Counted from the first letter of the stretch, positions 14,900-28,000 are shown. The stretch: 64,000 nt of DNA from Eutypa lata (GCA_022661535.1 JAKULF010000003.1:6076001-6140000); one strand, 5' to 3'. The notes: generated by a model from the letters alone, not told the origin. Translations and numbers: made by a program.

Positions 14900-15509
14900 A
14901 TATTATTTTATTAAAAGATTTATTTAAAATTACTTTATAAAGTAAATAAAATTTAATTTTAAAATATATTTAAAATTATTATATTATATTATAATTTTTT
15001 TATTTTAAATCTTTTGTTTTAAAAAACTATTTATTTACGAATTATATATTATTAATATTATTTATTAAATTTCGTTAATAAATTTAAAATCGCAATTATT
15101 AATAATTTTATATAAAAGTTTTTAATTAAAAAATTAAAAGCTTTTAAAAATAAATTTAAATTAAATTTTTATAATATAAATAATATAACTTAAAATAACA
15201 ATTGTTTTTAATTAAATTTATAAATTATCGTAAAATTCGTATTAAATTCTTTATAACTTAAAACTTTATATATAAAAAGAATATAACGATAATTTAATCG
15301 ATTTAATTTTTTTTTTTTTTTAATAATTTATAAAGTTTTTTAAATAAAAAAAATATTATTTAATATAAGTTAATAATTTTCGAAAAAAATTAAAAAATTA
15401 TTTTATAAATTAAATTATAAATTATACGAATTACATTAAAATAATATTTTTATTATAAAATATTTTAAAGATTTTTTATATATAAAAAATTTAAAATTTT
15501 TTTTTTAAA
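14900..15509 (+). mobile_element. Family D copy 2, left fragment
   Basis: Matches the start of family D copy 1 (3,225-3,800), including the shared block TAAATAAAATTTAATTTTAA and the A/T pattern that follows. The match breaks at 15,510, where a family A element begins, and resumes at about 23,473. The break is bordered by AATTTTTTTTTTAAA at the left (ending 15,509) and by the same string with one fewer T at the right (about 23,474-23,487), a likely 14-15 bp target duplication of the family A insertion. Confidence 0.65.
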
Positions 15510-16349
15510 CCGTTATATTTAAGAAAAAAAAGATACGGCTTTTTGCTTATAAATAAGTTACGAAAACCTTTTTTTTTATCTTTTTAAGCGGAAACATTTT
15601 ATTACGTAATAAAAGTTAATATAATTAACTTAACTTTTAAAAAACCTTTAATTTATAAAAATTCGAACTTAAAGGTTATTATACGTATAAAGCGATTAAG
15701 TTATTAAAATTAATTAAAAGTTATTTTATAATTAAGGTTTATATTACGATTACGATTTATTTTTAAATTATAACGCTTTTTTATATATATATAAGTTTTA
15801 TAAGTTATAAATTTATAAGTTATAAGTTTTATTATTACTTAAATTACTTAATTAAAAATTAAATAATTTATAAAATAAGTTATTTTATTTTATACTTTAT
15901 TAAGTAAAATTTAAACTTAAAAACTTCGAATTATAATTATTATATTTTTAAATTTAATTATTACATTATAAGTTTATTATATTAAAAACTTATACTTTAT
16001 TTATTTATTTATAATTAATTTTAAAGATAAATAATTAATGTTATTATTATTTAAGTTATTTAAGTTTATAAGTTTATAAGTTTATAAGTTTATAAAGTTA
16101 AATTTAAAAAGATTAAATATATAAACTTAAAAAAAAGATATATTTAATGAATTATAATTATAAATTATATATATATTTTTCGAAATAAATGCATTTAATT
16201 AAAAGTTATTATAATAATAAATATATATCTTTTATATATTTAATTAATTATTTAATTACGTAATTATTTACGTAAATTAATAACGTAATTTAATAATTTA
16301 AATTTAATATAAAATAACCTTTAATAAAATTTTATCGTTTATATTATCG
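15510..16349 (+). mobile_element. Family A element, copy 2
   Basis: Begins CCGTTATATTTAAG with the conserved block ATACGGCTTTTTGCTTATAA. It has a central TTTATAAGTTTATAAG (8-bp) zone at about 16,060-16,100 and the conserved tail with TTATTTAATTACGTAATTAT at about 16,245. The last part of its tail is displaced by the Copia element and resumes at 23,436-23,472. It is therefore older than the Copia element and younger than the family D copy it interrupts. The central repeat is best read as a RIPed AGGTCTGT minisatellite (see 41,180-41,345). Confidence 0.65.
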
Positions 16350-16354
16350 ATATT
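16350..16354. repeat. 5-bp target site duplication of the Copia element, left
   Basis: ATATT here is repeated at 23,431-23,435, directly outside the two LTRs. Confidence 0.85.
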
Positions 16355-16569
16355 TATTAATAAATAAAGTACTTTAATAACGGTTTATAATAATAATAAA
16401 AAGCTAAATACTAAAAGTGTTTTAAAGTATTACGTATAATACTTAAAGCATAAAGATTAATATATAATTCGAACTCGTAATTAAATTAATATAAACCTTT
16501 TTAAAAAATAATTTATACTTTATTTTTTAAAAATTATTTAAAATTATTATTTATTCGTATATGTTAATA
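16355..16569 (+). repeat. 5' LTR of Copia copy 1
   Basis: 215 bp, colinear and equal in length with 23,216-23,430. Both begin TATTAATAAATAAAGT and end TTAATA. TA at each end is what RIP makes of the usual TG...CA. The paired LTRs differ mainly at C/T and G/A positions (for example GTACTTT against GTGCCTT), as expected if RIP acted independently on each copy. Confidence 0.9.
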
Positions 16570-16590
16570 TAATAATAATTTCGGTTTTAT
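16570..16590 (+). other. Probable primer binding site of Copia copy 1
   Basis: The sequence directly after the 5' LTR begins TAATAATAATTT. The same 12 bases follow the left LTR of the small element at 43,367. Sharing just past an LTR fits a common tRNA primer site (TGG-type, RIPed). The tRNA cannot be named from the eroded bases. Confidence 0.5.
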
Positions 16591-18646
16591 AAATTAATAA
16601 TTAAAAGATTTATATAAAAATAAATATATTATTTATAATAACGTTTTATTAATTTTAATTTAAAAATTTCGCGAAGAAAATCAATATTAATAATAACGAA
16701 AAGTAAACGAACCTTTAATGTTATCGAAAATTATAATAATTACGTTACCGGCAGCACTTATTTTTTTTATTTATTAAATTAAATTATAACTTAATATTTT
16801 ACTTTTTTAATTCGATCGAAATTCCGATAATTAAACAACCTTTTTATTTATTTAAATAACTTTATTTTAATAATAAAAAAATTATAAAATTTTATAAATA
16901 AATCGATTATTCGAATTAATTCTTTAACGTTATTATATTAAATTTTTTTTCTTTATCGAAATTAAATATATAATCTTTTTCTCTTTTTTATCGGCATTTA
17001 TAAATCATTATAAGTTTAATAAACCTTTTATAATAATAAACGATATTAAAAATATTATACATAATTTCGTAAAAAAAATTCAAGCCGAAAAACAAATCGC
17101 ATTAATAATAAAAGTTCGATAATAAAAAATAATAAATTAATATTAAAACGATATAAACGTTATCGTAAAATAACTTAAAAATATATAATTATAAAATTCA
17201 AGCTTACGTATAAATAACCGTAACGTTAAAATTAATTTTAATTATATAATTAATAAATTAATATAAAATAAACCTATAAACATTACATTTCGATAATAAA
17301 TAAATATATAATTAATATTTAATAAAACTTATATAAAATAAACGTAAACATTAATAAATACGTAATTATTAATAAATATAAATTAACTTATTTTATAATA
17401 CTTTAACGTTATAACATTAAATACAAAAAACATATTATTTAAAATAAAATTAAACTTAATATTTACTTTATTAAAACTTTAATTATAAAATTCATTTAAA
17501 TATTTAATACAAAATAAATAAATAAATTATTTATTTTTTTTTTCGTTTAAATATATAAACATTTACTTTTTCTTTTTTTATAATAATAATTTTATAATAA
17601 ATTAAATTATATATTAAGCTTATTTTAAATTTTTATACCTTTTATAATTTAAATAATTATACTTTATAAACCTTTATTATAATATTTATAAATAATAACT
17701 TAAAATTCCGCTTATAATTGCTTTATTAAAAAATTATCGTAATTTAATTAATATCGAAATAATGAAATTAAATAAACGAAAAAACCGTATTTTTTCTTTT
17801 TTACATTATTATAAAAAAAGTCGATAAATAAATAAACTTAATAAACGATATAAAAATGCATAAAATATAAATTTTAATAATTTAAATTTAAATAATTTAA
17901 ACTCGAATAATTTCGATTATAATACTTAAAAAACTCGTTTTTTTAAAATTTTAAAAACGAATAAAAGCTTACGAAAATCCGTTAAAAAAGATTTTTAAAA
18001 AAAAAAAATTATTTTAAAAATTTCGATAATTAAAAACTTTAACGAAATGCTTTAAGTTTTGCTTTAAAAAAAGTCGATTATAAAAAATATATAAAATTAT
18101 TTAAATTCGTTAAAATTAAGCTTACGAAAGCTATTATAAAAACTTATAAATAATACCTTTAATAATTAATTATAAATATAACTTCGAAAATCGAAATATT
18201 AAAAACTTTATAATTCACCTTTTTAATAATTAATATAATACGTTAACGAAACATTTAAAATAACTTTTATAACTTTAAATATAACGAAAAAAATCCTTTT
18301 ACTTTTATTATATAATTTTAAAAATATATAAAAAAAATAAAGTTAATTAATATAAAATTAAATAAAACCGCTTATATTACGATATTTATAAACGCCGTAA
18401 AAAATAAAGCCATTTATTAATATAAAACTATAAGCTTTATATTACGAATAACCGATTACTTTATTTATAAACTTATTAAAAACTTTAATATTAAATTTTA
18501 AAACCAAGCAAAAAGCATTAATAAATCGTATAAAAATGCAAAGTTATATGCTTAAAAAATAATAATAATAAAAAAACAAAAAAACCGAATTTATAAAAAA
18601 AAACCGATTTAATAAACTTTTCGTAAATAATAAAAAAAAGCCTTTT

Positions 18647-18688
18647 TACTTTAATTATAACGAATACGAATATATATTTTAACATTAC
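18647..18688 (+). other. CCHC zinc-knuckle remnant in Copia gag
   Basis: The 14 codons read Y-F-N-Y-N-E-Y-E-Y-I-F-stop-H-Y. Allowing TGC/TGT to TAC/TAT and CAC/CAT to TAC/TAT changes by RIP, the first, fourth, ninth and fourteenth positions become C, C, H and C, which is the C-X2-C-X4-H-X4-C nucleic-acid binding knuckle. It is in frame with the ATG at 16,718. The following residues are K/N-rich, as usual for nucleocapsid. Confidence 0.75.
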
Positions 18689-19989
18689 GAAAACGAAAAA
18701 TAAAAAAGCAATAATAATAAAAGCAAAAATAAAAATAAAAACAAAATTATTAATAATAATAACGGCTATAATAATCACGGCTACTTAATTAAACTTAACG
18801 ATTCGATAATTTCGGTTAAACTTAAAAATATATATAAAGATTTTTTTTTTTTAATTATTACTTTTATAAAACAAAACGCATTAAAAAATTACTTAAATAA
18901 TATAATAAATTAATCTTTAATATTATATATCGATAAATTAAATTAAAAGGCGTTATAACCTTAACCTTTATTAAGCAAAAAACCGCTAAAGATAAAAGAA
19001 ATATCGAAAAAATCATGTAAAAAAGCGTTTCGAACGTTACGATTATTACTTATTAAATAATAATCCTTTAAATATACTTTATAAATAATATAAAAAATTA
19101 ATTATTATAAAATAACAACTTAAATATTAATATTATTAATAACCTTAACGATTTAATTAAAAAAACGATTAAAAATATTAAATAAAATCGTTTCGTTATT
19201 AATATTAAAGCAAGTTTTATTTACGCTTTAATTATTAATACCGTTATATAATAATTAATTAAACTTAATAAATCTTATTTAAATTTAATAATATCGTATA
19301 TTTTAATTATTAAAAAGTTCTCGCTTAAAATATTCTTTAACGAAATATAATATAAAAAAAGGATTATTTAAATTATAATATTTTAAAATCGTTAAATAAA
19401 AAAGGTTTTACGATAATTAATATAAAAAAACAAAAGTTTTTATTATAAACTTTTAATATATTTAAACCCGAAATTAATAATAACAAATAAAAATACGCAT
19501 TAAAAAGTAATAATAATAAATTAATTATGTTTTAATATATAATATTTAAGCTTAATAATAACGAAAAAATTATAATAAGTAAAAATATTATAAAAGAAAT
19601 TATTTTATAACATTATTAACTTTATTACTTTAATATTAAACGCTTAATTTAAACTGTTAAACGATTTTATAATATAAACCTTAAGCTTAAAAATATTAAA
19701 GCTTTATTTTATACGATTTATAATATAATAAAAATAAAAAGATTCTCGTTAAAAAATACTTAAAAAAATTAACTTATATAAACGAAATTATATAATACGA
19801 TATAAATATAATATAATTCGTATTATTACGTAACAACTTATATTACAATTTTATAATTAAAGATTATAATTAATATCGTAATATAAAATCGATAAAAACT
19901 AAAAGCGATACTTAATAACATTTATAAAGTTATATTAAAAAAATAATTTAAATTTTAAAATTAAATAATAAACGAAAATTTAATATATT

Positions 19990-20480
19990 TAAAATAAGCG
20001 AATTTTATAAAAAACGCAACATGAAATTTCGATTATTATTACCTTATAATTAATATTAAAATAAAGTTATAAAACGCATTATTAAATTTATATAAAACGA
20101 AATTAAAACTTATATAATTTAAATAAAAATCCTTATATGCTTTTAAAATTACATTATAAAAATAATTATCGAAATAATTAATAAAATAAATTAATTATTA
20201 ATTAAAAATATAACTTTATAAAAATTTATTAAAAAAGTTTAAATCTTAATAATAATTATTTACTTCGTTACGAACATTTATATATTTTAAAATTACGTTA
20301 CGTTATATTTATTAATTAAAAAAAAAGTTTAATTTAAAAAACTAACCGGCCGAAACATAAAAAACATTTTCTTAAAATACGAAAAAAAAAAGTAATTATA
20401 TTATATAATTAATAAAAAAAACGTTTTCTTATAACTCTTTATATTATAATATATAAAGATTTTACGAAACGAAATGCTTT
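19990..20480 (+). other. Integrase C-terminal part of Copia pol (RIPed)
   Basis: Around 20,021 the frame reads N-M-K-F-R-L-L-L-P-Y-N, then Q-Y-Q-N and V-M-K-R, which corresponds to the Copia integrase segment before its catalytic glutamate (typically A-P-Y-T-P-Q-Q-N-G-V-A-E-R). Some 110 codons later K-K-L-T-G-R and F-L-K-Y-E-K-K-S-N-Y match the downstream block with the G-Y-x-x-x-S-x-x-Y pattern. The position upstream of RT is diagnostic of Copia. Confidence 0.7.
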
Positions 20481-21466
20481 TTTTAATTTAAAAAACATTA
20501 TTTAATTACTTTCGAAATAAGTTTAAAAATAAGTTCGTTATTAAATTAATAAAAAAAAAAGTTAATATTTAAAACGATAATAATAACGTTATATTTAATA
20601 ACGAAACGAATAAAAAAACAAAAAATAATTTATTAAATATAAACGCGATTATTTAAAAAAAAAAATTCTTAAACTTTATATATATAACGCTTTTAAAAAA
20701 TACCTTAAAATTATAATTAAATTACATTAAATATAATTTATTTAAAAAAACGAAATATTAATAAATATAATTTTAAATTCGATTTTATTAACGATAATAT
20801 CGTAAACGATTAAAAACGCGGATTTATAAACATTAATAACGCTTTTAAAATAATAATATAAGTTTACTTTTATATATAAATAATGTTTTTATTCGAAAAA
20901 AACGATATAATATTTTCGAAAACTTTTATAAAATATCGAACTTCTTTAAATATTTAAAAATATATAAATTAATAACGATAATATTTAAAAATAATTCGTT
21001 ATTAAAAAAAACTTTAATAAGCTTCGAAAAAAACTTATAAATAAAAATAATATTTATAAAGATATAAAAAAATATCGATTAAAAATTATTTAAATTTATT
21101 TTATTAATTAAAATAATATATAAATATTTAATAAACGTTATATAAATATTACGAAAAAATTTATATTAATAAACGATTTCGAAAAATTAAAAATTTATAT
21201 ATATATAAAAAAATTTATATAACGAAAAAATATCGATTATAACGAAATTACCGTAATTACAACTTAAATTATACATTAACGAATTTTTATAACTTTTATA
21301 ACTTTATACAATTAATATATTATATAAATAAATTTTATTATAATATATTTTAATAATAAATTAAAAGAAAAACTATTTATAAAAATATTTTCGTTATTAA
21401 AAAAATACTTTAACGTATATTTTTAAAAAAAATAATTTAAATTATATTATTTAATTAATAAATCCT

Positions 21467-21625
21467 TTATATAAACTTAAATAAATTAATATAACTTAAC
21501 AAGTAAAAATTAAAGTTATTTTAAAATAATTAAGCTTTTTAACTTTAATATTAAACGACGTTATTTATTTAAATTTTAAAATAAATAATATTATAACTTT
21601 ATACGTTAATAATTTCTTATTATTT
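21467..21625 (+). other. Reverse transcriptase core of Copia pol (RIPed)
   Basis: Codons at 21,467-21,484 read L-Y-K-L-K-stop, which gives LYGLKQ if GGA to AAA and CAA to TAA changes are allowed. Exactly 44 codons later, in frame, the codons read L-Y-V-N-N-F-L-L-F, which gives the catalytic YVDD box. The spacing between these two motifs matches Copia RTs. Confidence 0.85.
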
Positions 21626-22119
21626 AACGTAAATAAAAAACGTTTTACGAAACTTACGAAAATTATTGCCGAAATAATTACCATTAAAAACTTAAGCGAA
21701 ATTAATTAATTCTTAAATGTTCGTATTATTAAGTTAAATTTTATTAACGATATTTACTTAAATTAATAATAATATATTAAAAAATCACTTTAAGTAATAA
21801 ATATAAACGATATAAAATTATCATTTATTTTATTCGTTTTAAATTATAAATAATATATAATTTAAAATTAAAAAATTATTATTAAAAACGAAATATTTAA
21901 ATATATAAACTTAATTAAAAAGTTTAACTTTTTAAATTATATAACTAAACTTAATATAATTTATATAACGTTTATTTAAACTCGGTTTATAAATAACTCG
22001 TTATTAAAATATATAAATTATATTAAACGTTTATTAAAATATATAAATAATATTAAACTTTAAATAAAAAACATTTATATTATAAATATAATAATTTTAA
22101 ATTATTCGAAATAATAAAT

Positions 22120-22262
22120 TTTAATTACGATAATAACTTTAATTTAAATAAATTAATTATAAATTATATATTTTATATAATAAAAGCCTTTATTATATAA
22201 ATCTCGAAACTTTAAACGATTATTACTCGTTATATAACAAAAACCGAATACGTAACTTTAAA
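22120..22262 (+). other. RNase H part of Copia pol (RIPed)
   Basis: The frame reads around Y-D-N-N-F, then N-Y-I-F-Y and I-S-K-L, followed by R-Y-I-T-K-T-E-Y-V-T-L. This corresponds to the Copia RNase H order D-W/Y-A-G-D, G-Y-x-F, S-W-S-S-K-L-Q, S-T-T-E-A-E-Y. This frame is shifted from that of RT. Confidence 0.75.
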
Positions 22263-23215
22263 TATTATAATAATAAAAATAATTAACATTAAAAACTTTT
22301 TATAAAAACTTAACTTAATATTTAAAAAATTTATTACTTTATTAAAAAATAATATAAATATTTTAAAATAAATAAAAAGAATTATAATATTTTAAAAAAA
22401 TGTTATATTTAAATTAATTATTATTATATACGTTAAAAAATTAATAATAATTATATTAAAGTTTAATATATTAAAATAAATAAAAATTTAATAAATAACT
22501 TTATTAAACCCTTTAATCGAAAAGCCTTCGATAAATTCGTAATAAAATTAAAATTAAAATTAATTTAAAAGCCGTTTAAAAAATAAAAAAATATATTAAT
22601 CGATAAATAAATTAAATTAATTAAAATAATAAAAAAATAATATTTATTAAATTTTTCGTTATAAAAAAAGAATCGTTATTTTTTAAAACCTTATATTATT
22701 GCGGTATTTTTTTTACAATTATTGTATTTATTTAACTTAAAAGCTTTTTTTTTAAACATTTAATTCGAAAAAATTAAAATAACCTTTAAATTAACTTAGC
22801 TTTTATTAAGCAAACTTGTCTTTATTAGTTATTTTTTTTAATATTTATAATGTATAATATAAAAAAAAAATTAATAATTAATAATTTTTAATTAAAGTTT
22901 TTCGTTATTTTTAAAGTTAAAAATTCCGAACTTTATTTAACTTTATATAATCGATAACGTATCGATTAATAATATCGTAAGTTTTATATACAAAATTAAA
23001 GAATTTATTAATAAATAACAATTTAATTAAACTTTAAGCATATATATACGAACGAAATTACCGGCATTACGATGTAAATAAAGTTAATAATTAAATAATT
23101 AAATTACGAAAATAAATACAAAAGTTAAAAATTCGATTTTAATAAATTTATAATTTAATTTTTTAAGTTTTTTAAAGTTTTAAAGAAATTAACCGTTTAT
23201 TAATGCAAAAAGACG

Positions 23216-23430
23216 TATTAATAAATAAAGTGCCTTAATAACGGTTTATAATAACAATAAAAGGTTAAATATTAAAAATGTTTTAAAATATTACGTATAA
23301 TATTTAAGGCATAAAGATTAATATGTAATTTGAGCTCGTAATTAAATTAATATAAACTTTTTTAAATAATAATATATACTTTATTCTTCGAAAGTTATTC
23401 GAGATTATTATTTATTCGCGTATTTTAATA
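23216..23430 (+). repeat. 3' LTR of Copia copy 1
   Basis: 215 bp matching 16,355-16,569 end to end. It is less RIPed than the left LTR in places (GTGCCTT and GAGCTC retained). Upstream GCAAAAAGACG is a purine-rich tract in the position of a polypurine primer site. ATATT follows at 23,431-23,435. Confidence 0.9.
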
Positions 23431-23472
23431 ATATTAAATAAAAGATTTTTTTATTTAATTAAAAAGATTTTT

Positions 23473-24858
23473 TAATTTTTTTTTAAAAAATCAAATAATA
23501 ATTTTAAATTCTTTTTCGTTTAAAACGTATTTATTTATTAAACGTTTATAAAATATTAAATTAATATTTATTTTAATAATCGTTATAAAGTTATAATTAT
23601 TTCGAATTAAATTATAAACGAAAAAATCGTTTTTTATATAATCGAAATCGTTAAATATATTTTTAAATTAATTTTTTATTTCTTTTATTATTTTTTAATT
23701 TTTTTAAAGTATTTATAATTAAAATATAAAATAAAATATTTAATATGAAATTAATATATTTAAATATATTTTAAATATTAAGTTAAAATTACGATAAATA
23801 CGTAAGAGTTATAAAAACTTTTAAATTTAATTTAATAAAATTTTATAATTTAAAATTAATTTATTTTACGATTTTTTTAAAATTTTTATAATTAATAAAA
23901 TTATAAAAAAAAAATTAAAATTATATATATAAATTACGGTAAATTTATATAAAACATATTATTTTTAGTTTAATAATATAATATCTTTTTTACGTTTTAA
24001 TAAAAACTTTATTTTAAAATATAATTAATTCGATATTTTTAATAAAAATATATTAATCATTTTAGTTTTTATAATAATAAAAAATTATAACGTCGAAACT
24101 TTATTTTCGAATTATATGTAATTTTACGAAAACGATTTAATTCTTTTTAATATATTAAATAATTAAAATTCGATAGATTATTTTTAAATAATATTAAAAT
24201 TATAAGGTTTAAATTTAATAAATTCGAATTTTCGCTTAAAGATTTATTAATAACGTTAAATAATTTAAAAGAAATATAACTTAAAAAATATAATTTTTCG
24301 TTAATATAATAACGTTTTAAACCGTAAGTGAAATTAATTAAAGTTTCGAATTACCTTTATTATTTTTTAATTATTTAAAGCATTATCTTCGTATTATATA
24401 TTTAAATAAAGAAAAATTAATAAAAGTAATTCGAAACCTTAGTTAATTCGGATTAAGGTTTAAGACATTAGTTTTATAAAGTTATAAAAAAGTAAGTTTT
24501 TATTAATATTATAATATAAACTTTTTTAAAAACTTTTAAATTAATTAATTTTTTTAATTTTTTAAAATTTAATAAGGGATTTTTCGTAATTAATATATTA
24601 AAGTCGTTAATAAAAAACTTTAATAAAATTAAAATAAAGTAATTAAAAAAGCTTTTTAATCGAAAACGTTAAATTTAAATTATTAAATATATTAAAAACT
24701 TTAATAAAATATTTAACGTATTTTTTCGTTATATTATTCGTAATAATTATATTATTAATAAAAACATTAATAAAATTTATAAAAAATATAAATATTAATT
24801 TATAAACTTTTATAAAAATTACGTTAAAAATGTAAAAAAATACATTTAATATAAAGAA
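23473..24858 (+). mobile_element. Family D copy 2, middle fragment
   Basis: Resumes the family D sequence broken at 15,509. TATTTATTTATTAAACGTTT at about 23,529 matches 3,832-3,850, and TTCGAATTTTCGCTTAAAG at about 24,223 matches 3,908. About 600 bp at 23,560-24,170 has no counterpart in copy 1, so it is either an extra insertion or a deletion in copy 1. A MITE lies at 24,321-24,459. The fragment ends where the second LTR element begins. Confidence 0.65.
24321..24459. mobile_element. 139-bp MITE with TTAA target duplication
   Basis: Left end ACCGTAAGTGAAATTAATTA and the reverse complement of the right end, ACCTTAATCCGAATTAACTA, form imperfect terminal inverted repeats that continue through TTTCGAATTACYTTTATTA for about 44 bp. 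TTAA stands on both sides (24,317-24,320 and 24,460-24,463). Family D copy 1 has the empty site at about 3,995-4,008 (TTTTACGACATTA, no insert). A TTAA target suggests a piggyBac-like transposase supplied in trans; that is inference. Less RIPed than its surroundings (CCTTAG, ATTCGG). Confidence 0.75.
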
Positions 24859-25043
24859 TATAATTATTTAAAGCATGTAATTTGCGATTACGTAACGATT
24901 TATAAACGTTAAAGCATATAAAAAGCTTTTTTTAATTAATTAAAATCGATAATTAAAAATAATTTATTATATTTATTTTTCGAAGTTATTTTATTATTAT
25001 TTAATAATTACGTTATAAATTTATAATTATTTATATTTTTATA
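24859..25043 (+). repeat. Left LTR of second LTR element
   Basis: 185 bp matching 31,850-32,034 in full. Shared landmarks are CGATTACRTAACGATTTATAA, TAAAGCATATAAA and TTAATTAATTAAAAT. Both copies start TATAATTA and end TTTTTATA. Flanking 5-mers AAGAA (left) and AAAAG (right outside) would be the same AAGAG duplication after G-to-A changes. Confidence 0.8.
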
Positions 25044-28000
25044 ATTTTTAATTTTATTTTTAATTATTAACGTAATAATTAATAAAAATAAAAACTTATA
25101 TAAAAAAAAGATTTTTATAATTAAAGAAATTAAAAACGAATTATAAAATTATATTACCAAATCGTTATTAAAACGATTATAAAAATAACGAATTATAAAA
25201 TTAATTTTATAAAAAACGTAAATTTTTTAATTATTTATTATTTCGTAAATAACTTTTAATTTATATTTAACGAAAAAATATAAACATTATTAATAATATT
25301 ATAAAAAAAAATAACGAAACGAATTTAAATTATTAAAAAAAAAAGAATTAACTTTATAAAAAGCAAAAAATAAAGCCGAATATAAATAATTTATACGGTA
25401 AATTACGAATTAATATATTATTATAGAATTACGTAATAATTCGAAATTATCGAAATATTTAAATTAATTTTTTATCGATAGATTTACGATATATAAACGA
25501 AAAAATTAAATTACGTTTATTATTAAAATTAATTACATCGAAAAATAAAATAAAATAAAATACATATATATATATTAAGTTATTAATTATATAAATGATA
25601 TTTTTTAAATAAAATAATAAATATATTACGATAATATATAAAAAACCATTATAAATATAAACTTAATTAATTTATAAACTTTATTAAAAAAATTATATTA
25701 ATTTTAATTACGTTAATTAAATATTTTAAAATGTTTTTAAAAAACTTAAATAAAACGATAAATCGTTACTAAATTTTTTCGTTATATAATAAACGTATTT
25801 ATTTAATATATAAAATTTAATTATTAATTTTTAAAAAAATTAATAATTAACGTATTATTTTTATTATCGTTTATAATTTATATTTAAAACGAAATTATAA
25901 AAATAAATAATTATTTTAAAAAGGTTCTTTTAAATAATTATAAAAATTAATTATATTTAAATCGTTTAATAAAAAGGTTAAATATTAAAAAATAAAAAAA
26001 TAAAAGCGATTATATATTAAAAAAGATTTTAACGAAAAAATTAAAGCTTTATTTTCTTTTAAATATATTAAAAAAACGAAATAAATTAAATTAAAAAAAG
26101 TTAATTAATCGTTAAATAAATTATAATCGTAATAAAATAAATTAATCGAATAATTAAACGTCGTTTCGAAAATTAACGTTTATTTATTAAAGTTTTACGA
26201 AAAGAAATATACGTTTCGTTATTATTTAAAAAAAAAAGTTTATTATATTAATTAAAAAACGAAAGCATTTTTATTAATAAAATAAAACTTTTTGCGGTTA
26301 TTTAATTAATAAATTTCAAAAACTTTAATACGAATTTCGAATCGAAAAATAATTGGTTAAAATAAACGTATATATTTAATTTATTTTTATAATTTTTTTA
26401 AAAACGATTAAAATAAATTTATTATTTAAAAACGAAACGATTATATATTTAAAAAAACGAATCGGTTTTTATTTAAATTTAAATAAATTTAAATTAATAT
26501 TTATAATTAACGATTTATTTGAAAATAAAAGTTACGATTAATAATCGTAATTTAAATAATTTTTATTGAAATTAATAAAGTTTTTATTTAATATTATAAA
26601 GTATTCGAAATTAAAACGAAAATAATAAATGTTTTAAAAAATATTTATAAATTTTATTAAATCTTTTTTATAATTTAACGTAATCGTAAAACGTTAAATT
26701 TGTTATAATTTAAATTAAATATAAAACGTTTAAATATAATTTTAAATATTATTATTTATTAATAAACTTTTAACGATTTAAATAAAACTAATAACGAAAA
26801 GTTAATTAAGTTTATTTTTATCCATAAAACGATTTATAAAATAAATTTTATAAATTTTAAAAACGATCGAAATATTTTTTAATTTAATAAAAATGATAAA
26901 TTAAAAATAATAATTTTATTAAAATATTTAATAGAATTTTGCGATATATATTTTAAATAAAAAGTGATAAAGTTTTTAATATTAAACGAAATTAAATATA
27001 TTATTAATTTCGTATTAAAATAATTTTTAATTACGAAATTTATTTATTTTATATTAAAACGTTAATAATAAATATATAAAAAATATTTATAAAAATATTT
27101 TTATATAAAATGAATTTAAATATTTAAATTAAAAATAATTATTTTAATATTATTCGTTTAAAAAAAATAATATCGTATAATTTTATATTAATTATTAAGT
27201 ATTAAATAAAGTTACGATTAAAAATCATTATTTTTTATTTTTTATTTTTATTTTTAAATTTAAAAAATATATATTATTAAATTTAAATTAAAAAAAACGA
27301 TAAATAAATTTTTTTTAATACGTTATAATTAATTTAAATATATAATTATATTTTTTAAATTAACGAATATTTTAATTACGTTTTAAATTTATATATATAA
27401 AACTTTAACGAAATTAATAAATAAGATTTATATAATATATTTAAACGATATCGTATTTTTTTTAAATTAAAAAAAATATATAATTTATTTTTATATAATT
27501 TATAAATAATTAAAAGAATTATTAATTTTTTACGAAATTATTTAAATATAATTCTTTTTAATAAAAGATTTTTTTAAAAAATTTATTATAAATATCGAAA
27601 AAATATAAATAAACTTTTAATAAATAATTATTATATAAACGTAATTATATTTTCATTTTATAAAAAATATATAAGTTTTTTAAAAATTTATAAATTTTTA
27701 TAAAAGATTTATTTTTAATTATTATTTTAAATATAATTTTATTAAAAAAGAATTTAAATAATAAGTATTTCATTAATTAAAAAATACTTATAAAATTTTT
27801 AAAAATTTATAAAAAGTTTTTATAATAATAAATATATTTTAATATTAAAATTATACGAAAATCATTTAAAAAAATTAACGTTTTTTTTTAAATTATTTTA
27901 AAAATTTTATTATAAAAATATAACGTTAATTAATAATTTATTATTTTTTAATTATTATAATAAAAAATAAAACGATGTAAAATAAATTAACTTATAGCTT

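Larger units (their letters stand above)
16718..22568 (+). pseudogene. RIPed Copia gag-pol polyprotein
   Basis: Starts at an ATG (16,718) followed by a readable stretch with few changes (LSK, then TLPAA). In the same frame lie a CCHC knuckle (18,647-18,688), a D-S-x-x-S candidate protease site (18,800-18,814), the integrase end (about 20,000-20,480), the RT LYGLKQ motif (21,467-21,484) and LYVDD (21,599-21,613). RNase H follows in another frame (22,120-22,260), and the typical C-terminus, T-K-P-L followed by F-x-K-F, is in a third frame and ends at TAA 22,566-22,568. So there are at least two small indels after 21,625. Span is about 1,950 codons, on the long side for Copia, with a long gag (~640 codons before the knuckle). 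Many in-frame TAA codons make it a pseudogene. Confidence 0.85.
16355..23430 (+). mobile_element. Complete Ty1/Copia LTR retrotransposon (RIPed), copy 1
   Basis: A 7,076-bp element with equal 215-bp LTRs, a 5-bp ATATT target duplication and an internal region that keeps Copia order: gag with CCHC knuckle, protease site, integrase, reverse transcriptase, RNase H. It lies inside a family A element, which lies inside family D. Integrase precedes RT, and the RT motif reads LYVDDFLLF once RIP changes are allowed for. Both features define Ty1/Copia rather than Gypsy. All TAA stops fall where CAA or TGG could have stood. It cannot encode protein now. Two partial copies are at 35,501-38,900 (inverted) and 54,745-60,640. 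Confidence 0.9.

Noticed and set aside
18518..18778. 86-codon hydrophobic open frame, minus strand
   Set aside because: It is antisense to the Copia gag zinc-knuckle region; the F/I/V richness comes from complementing A-rich coding sequence.
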